The notes beneath the pieces were generated by a model. That model worked only from the letters and a program-made list of their open reading frames with translations, did not search any database and was not told where the DNA came from. Source: Arthrobacter alpinus (GTDB taxonomy: Bacteria; Actinomycetota; Actinomycetes; Actinomycetales; Micrococcaceae). From it: a DNA stretch of 64,000 nucleotides. A program made the position numbers and the translations under genes. Where the stretch lies: positions 3,782,001 to 3,846,000 of the forward strand of contig NZ_CP012677.1 in assembly GCF_001294625.1 (NCBI RefSeq), read 5' to 3'. This document shows, one piece after another, positions 60,828 to 64,000 of this stretch; within the stretch, counting starts at the first letter, position 1, and each line of letters begins with the position of its first letter.

Positions 60828-61298
60828 ATGAAAGTTGACGCACTGGATGCCGCGATTGTTGAGTTGTTCACGGCCGAGCCTGGAATTGGCGTGCTGGAGT
60901 GCTCGCGGCGGCTCAAGATCGCCCGCGCCACGGTGCAGGGCCGGCTCGACCGGCTGCAATTGGGCGGCGTCATCACCGGGATCATTCCGCAGATTGACCC
61001 CGCAGCCCTGGGCTACCCCATCATCACGTTTTGTTCCATCGAGATCGCCCAGGGGATTGGCCACGGCGTTGTCTTTGACGCCATTTCTGCGATTCCTGAA
61101 ATCCTGGAGATGCACACGGTTTCAGGAGCCAGCGACATCCTGGTCAAGATCGTGGCCAAGTCCACCACGGATCTCCAATTGGTGCTCGACATCTTGTCCC
61201 AGACGCCCGGCGTTGCCCGCACCTCCACTGTGATTGTCCTGGAAACCCACATGCAGAACCGGCACCTTCCCTTGTTCAAGGCCGCAGCGCGAATCTGA
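60828..61298 (+). CDS. Lrp/AsnC-family regulator
   Basis: A 156-residue regulator: helix-turn-helix at about 3-60 (LDAAIVELFTAEPGIGVLE, IARATVQGRLDRLQ), then the ligand-binding domain (DIVKIVAK-like strand, TPGVARTSTVIVLETHM). ATG at 60828 follows GGAGCT. It is divergent from the homoprotocatechuate operon and may sense an amino acid or aromatic acid related to it. Lrp-type regulators often act on the divergent gene. Confidence 0.88.
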   Translation: MKVDALDAAIVELFTAEPGIGVLECSRRLKIARATVQGRLDRLQLGGVITGIIPQIDPAALGYPIITFCSIEIAQGIGHGVVFDAISAIPEILEMHTVSGASDILVKIVAKSTTDLQLVLDILSQTPGVARTSTVIVLETHMQNRHLPLFKAAARI

Positions 61299-61611
61299 CC
61301 CGCCATTCCCTGTTGGCGGTCAGTAGGTAGACAAATTGTCTAGTCCTCGACGGCAGCAACCGGTCATTATGTACAGGTTGACCGGCTGATCTGCTGACGG
61401 TTGCGCACTCTTGGGTGGAGTCTCTACATTGTGATTGGAATCTTATTCTTGGTGCTTTGGTCGACAGCAGCGCAGAAGCGGCAGCGGCCATCATGCTGAT
61501 CTTCCTCTGTAATCCCAACAATGTGCATGGGGCGTATTGAGCGCCGACGCCGTGGACTAGCTGCCACGGGGCTGCCCGCGCTATAACCCACTTTTTCGAA
61601 GGAAACAAGAA
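61299..61611. promoter_or_regulatory. Intergenic region with palindrome before the ThDP enzyme
   Basis: A palindrome TAGACAA-A-TTGTCTA lies at 61328-61342. Further right is GAAGGAAAC shortly before the ATG at 61612. No gene is seen. The palindrome is of a size fit for a GntR- or TetR-type regulator. Confidence 0.5.
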
Positions 61612-63264
61612 ATGACGCAAACACCAACCATCTCCGACGTCGTTGCCGACGTGTGTGCCCGGCACACGGACACCGTCTTTGGCCTCATGGGCAACGGCAA
61701 CGCATTCTTTACCAGCAACGTCACCAGTCGCGGACTGCGCTACATCAGCGCCCGACATGAGGCTGGCACCGTTGCCATGGCCGACGCCTACCACCGGGCC
61801 TCCGGGGAGATCGCCGTGGCCACGGTGACCTATGGGGCGGGCTTCACCAATTGCCTCACCTCCCTGGCCGAGGCCGCCAAGGCCCGCATTCCCATGGTGG
61901 TGGTGGTCGGCGATGTTCCCACCACCGGCCCCCGCGCCTGGGACATCGACCAGGCGATGGTGGCCCGGGGTCTCGGCGTGGAGACGCTCACGGTTGCCCC
62001 GGACAGTGCCATGGCCGTAACGGAGCGGGCCTGGGCGTTGGCCGCCCGTGATCAACGTCCTGTGATTGTGGCGATCCCCTATGACCTCGCCGCAGCTGAC
62101 GCCGGGGCCCAGGTTCCTGCGGTTCCCGTGGTAGGGCTTGTTCGTCCCGCGTCCAACGACGCCGACACCCGGGACGTGCTCCGGGTCCTGGCCGGTGCCG
62201 CCCGGCCCTTGATCGTTGCAGGCCGAGGTGCCGTGGTAGCGGGGGCGGGAGCTGCTTTGAGGGAACTCGGCGACGGGTTAGGGGCACTTTTTGCTACCTC
62301 GGCTATGGCAAGGAACGTCTTTAAGTCACCCTGGGATCTGGGGATCGCCGGCGGGTTCGCCAGGATGGCGGCTGCGGAGCTCATGCGACAGGCGGATGTG
62401 GTGCTTGTGGTGGGCGCCAGCCTGAATACCTTCCAAACCCGGTACGGGACCTTGTTCGACGCCGGTGCAACCGTGATCCAGGTGGATCTCGGCGAGACAG
62501 CCACCAGCGCCTGCGTCTCCCGGTTTGTGCGCGCCGATGCGGCCGAGTACACGGCATCACTGCTGGCCGCCGCACCCACAGTGTCCGGTGGGGGGTGGCG
62601 TAAGCAGCACCCGGAGGTTGCAGACGGCTCCTTAGCCATGGAGCTTGCCGAAGAAGAATTTGCCCTGGACGGCAGGCTGAACCCACGCGCGGTAGCCCAA
62701 ATGCTCGATTCGGTACTCCCGGCCAACCGGACCATCGTCCAGGACGGCGGGCACTTCATTGGCTGGGCGCCCATGTACTGCAAAGTTCCTGATCCGCACG
62801 CCCTGATGATGGTGGGCACCGCATTTCAGACCATCGGCCTGGGCCTGCCGTCGGCCGTGGGGGCCGCGGCCGCCCGGCCTGAGCGGCTCACCGTGCTGGT
62901 ATCCGGCGACGGCGGGGCGCTCATGGGTTTGGCTGATCTGGACACGGTGGTGCGGACCGTGGCGAGCGGTGTCATGGTGGTGTTCAACGACGCCGCCTAC
63001 GGGGCGGAGCTGCACCAATACGCCGTGCGCGGCCTCGATGATACCGCCATGCAAATTGACGAGGTGGACTTTGCCGCCCTGGGCAAGGCGCTGGGCGCGT
63101 CAGGCACCAAGATGCGCTCACTGGCGGATCTTCAGGAACTGCGCGCCTGGCTGGACGACGGCGCCCGGGGACTCTTTGTCTTGGATGTGGCCGTTTCTCA
63201 GACGGTGGTGGCCGAATATATGCAAGAAAGCATGGCCCCCATCCTGGCGGCGCTGACGAACTAG
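61612..63264 (+). CDS. Thiamine-diphosphate-dependent enzyme (acetolactate synthase/decarboxylase family)
   Basis: A 550-residue protein with the three-domain ThDP fold. The catalytic Glu lies in ISARHEAGTVAMADAY (near residue 48) and the ThDP/Mg motif is SGDGGALMGLADL through VVFND, the GDG-N pattern. The closest groups are acetolactate synthase large-subunit-like proteins and benzoylformate or phenylpyruvate decarboxylases. Next to hpa genes, a 4-hydroxyphenylpyruvate-type decarboxylase would be attractive but cannot be proven here. Followed by an MHS transporter gene. Confidence 0.8.
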   Translation: MTQTPTISDVVADVCARHTDTVFGLMGNGNAFFTSNVTSRGLRYISARHEAGTVAMADAYHRASGEIAVATVTYGAGFTNCLTSLAEAAKARIPMVVVVGDVPTTGPRAWDIDQAMVARGLGVETLTVAPDSAMAVTERAWALAARDQRPVIVAIPYDLAAADAGAQVPAVPVVGLVRPASNDADTRDVLRVLAGAARPLIVAGRGAVVAGAGAALRELGDGLGALFATSAMARNVFKSPWDLGIAGGFARMAAAELMRQADVVLVVGASLNTFQTRYGTLFDAGATVIQVDLGETATSACVSRFVRADAAEYTASLLAAAPTVSGGGWRKQHPEVADGSLAMELAEEEFALDGRLNPRAVAQMLDSVLPANRTIVQDGGHFIGWAPMYCKVPDPHALMMVGTAFQTIGLGLPSAVGAAAARPERLTVLVSGDGGALMGLADLDTVVRTVASGVMVVFNDAAYGAELHQYAVRGLDDTAMQIDEVDFAALGKALGASGTKMRSLADLQELRAWLDDGARGLFVLDVAVSQTVVAEYMQESMAPILAALTN

Positions 63265-63335
63265 TTCGGTGCGGGCAGGTGGCTCAGTGGGCCGTGCGGG
63301 GTGCCGCCTGCCCGTGGTGTGGGCGCCCGAAATTA

Positions 63336-63363
63336 ACGCACTGTGAGATGTCCCACAGTGCGT
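63336..63363. terminator. Hairpin after the ThDP enzyme gene
   Basis: Ten-bp arms ACGCACTGTG (63336-63345) and CACAGTGCGT (63354-63363), 8-base loop, no T-tract. Terminator or operator. Confidence 0.5.
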
Positions 63364-63382
63364 GGTACGATGACCCGAAGCT

Positions 63383-63408
63383 ATTTACCGTCCGACCGTT
63401 CGGTAAAT
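63383..63408. promoter_or_regulatory. Inverted repeat upstream of the MHS transporter
   Basis: Arms ATTTACCG (63383-63390) and CGGTAAAT (63401-63408) with a 10-base spacer that itself contains CCGACCGTT. Located 48 bases before the ATG at 63457; fits a TetR-type operator. Confidence 0.6.
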
Positions 63409-63456
63409 ATTTGACCGATACGCCACCGCGCCTACGCGCCGAACGATGGAGTTCGC

Positions 63457-64000
63457 ATGCCCCACTCATCAACAGTTACACCAACGAGCACCTCCGCGGC
63501 TCGCCGGGTCTTAGCCGGGACACTGGTCGGCACCACCATTGAATGGTACGACTTTTTCATCTTTGCCCAGCTCACGGCGACGCTGCTGACCCCGCTCTTC
63601 CTCAAACCGTTGAGTGAGAGCAACCCCGGGCTCGGCCAGATCCTGGCGTTCGCCATGATCGGCATCTCCTTCCTCTTCCGTCCGCTTGGCGCCATTGTTG
63701 CCGGGCATTTGGGAGACAAATACGGCCGCAAGCGGATACTGGTGTTCACCCTGATCCTCATGGGTGCGGCCACCGCCTTGATCGGTCTGCTTCCCACCTA
63801 TGATCAGATCGGCCTGTTGGCCCCGCTGCTGCTGGTGCTGCTACGCGTTATCCAGGGCTTCTCCGCCGGTGGCGAGTGGGGTGGGGCCGCGCTGATGGCC
63901 GTCGAACACGCCCCGGCCAACAGGCGCGGCTACTTTGGCGCCTACCCGCAGATCGGCGTGCCTCTGGGCATGATCCTGGCCACCGGCATGCTGTTCATCT
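63457..64000 (+). CDS. MHS-family metabolite:proton symporter (partial)
   Basis: First 181 residues of a major facilitator that runs off the window. MHS family hallmarks are GTTIEWYDFFIFAQL in the first helix, GHLGDKYGRKRILV in the loop after helix two and RVIQGFSAGGEWGGAAL. Members import organic acids such as shikimate, proline betaine, alpha-ketoglutarate or aromatic acids. Its position after the ThDP enzyme and near the hpa operon suggests an aromatic acid, but this is not demonstrated. Confidence 0.85.
   Translation, partial: MPHSSTVTPTSTSAARRVLAGTLVGTTIEWYDFFIFAQLTATLLTPLFLKPLSESNPGLGQILAFAMIGISFLFRPLGAIVAGHLGDKYGRKRILVFTLILMGAATALIGLLPTYDQIGLLAPLLLVLLRVIQGFSAGGEWGGAALMAVEHAPANRRGYFGAYPQIGVPLGMILATGMLFI

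Noticed and set aside
1..64000. CRISPR arrays, tRNA or rRNA genes
   Set aside because: No regularly spaced direct repeats of CRISPR type and no tRNA-like cloverleaf or rRNA sequence was noticed. A covariance-model scan would be decisive.

Overview
The window is high-GC DNA from an actinobacterium, most likely Arthrobacter or a close Micrococcaceae relative. The evidence is codon use, frequent GTG starts, a RamB/isocitrate lyase/malate synthase block, and a 3,4-dihydroxyphenylacetate 2,3-dioxygenase whose metal ligands fall at the same residue numbers as in Arthrobacter globiformis MndD. All gene calls are from reading the sequence; no database search was run.

Left chromosomal part (1-3875): the tail of a LacI-type regulator, then a CUT1-type sugar ABC importer (binding lipoprotein and two permeases, no ATPase), then the last codons of a minus-strand HtrA-like protease gene.

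Mobile island (3881-38063, 34,183 bp): a Tn3-family structure inserted in that protease gene. It begins and ends with 38-bp terminal inverted repeats and has the 5-bp target duplication AGATC at 3876-3880 and 38064-38068. Removing the island plus one AGATC restores the protease reading frame to its stop. Inside is a mosaic of at least three Tn3-type lineages: A (frameshifted tnpA at the left end, resolvase ends at 27273 and 38063, truncated tnpA at 23673), B (resolvase at 19270, tnpA split into two opposed pieces at 21426 and 25809) and a tentative C (resolvase at 11194). Cargo includes an MFS pump/methyltransferase/flavoprotein/XRE-cupin cluster, a lipoprotein, a bacteriocin-type ABC pair, a YhcG-type PD-(D/E)xK nuclease, a plasmid-type ParA/ribbon-helix-helix partition operon with iterons, a secreted toxin-like protein with a probable immunity partner, a second secreted protein with a small acidic partner, an MFS gene with a nonsense codon, an HNGS-repeat protein, a BrnT-like toxin-antitoxin pair, a DUF4232-like protein, a blasticidin-S-deaminase-like enzyme, a TetR/MFS drug-efflux pair and a MarR/SDR pair. 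A 19-bp motif resembling resolvase binding sites recurs at several internal junctions.

Right chromosomal part (38064-64000): the protease remnant, a FrnE/DsbA-like oxidoreductase, the glyoxylate shunt (aceB, aceA) with divergent ramB, a DUF4375 protein, a GIY-YIG protein, an acyl-CoA dehydrogenase with an aminoglycoside-phosphotransferase-like kinase, a COG4705-type membrane protein, a pRiA4b ORF-3 family protein and a flavin monooxygenase. Next is a seven-gene minus-strand homoprotocatechuate meta-cleavage operon (hpaG-like FAH/RraA fusion, gntR, hpaE, hpaD, hpaH, hpaI, MhuD-like haem oxygenase). An Lrp/AsnC regulator, a thiamine-diphosphate enzyme and the start of an MHS-family transporter finish the window. 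The meta-cleavage operon would convert 3,4-dihydroxyphenylacetate to pyruvate and succinate semialdehyde; C2 units feed the glyoxylate shunt.
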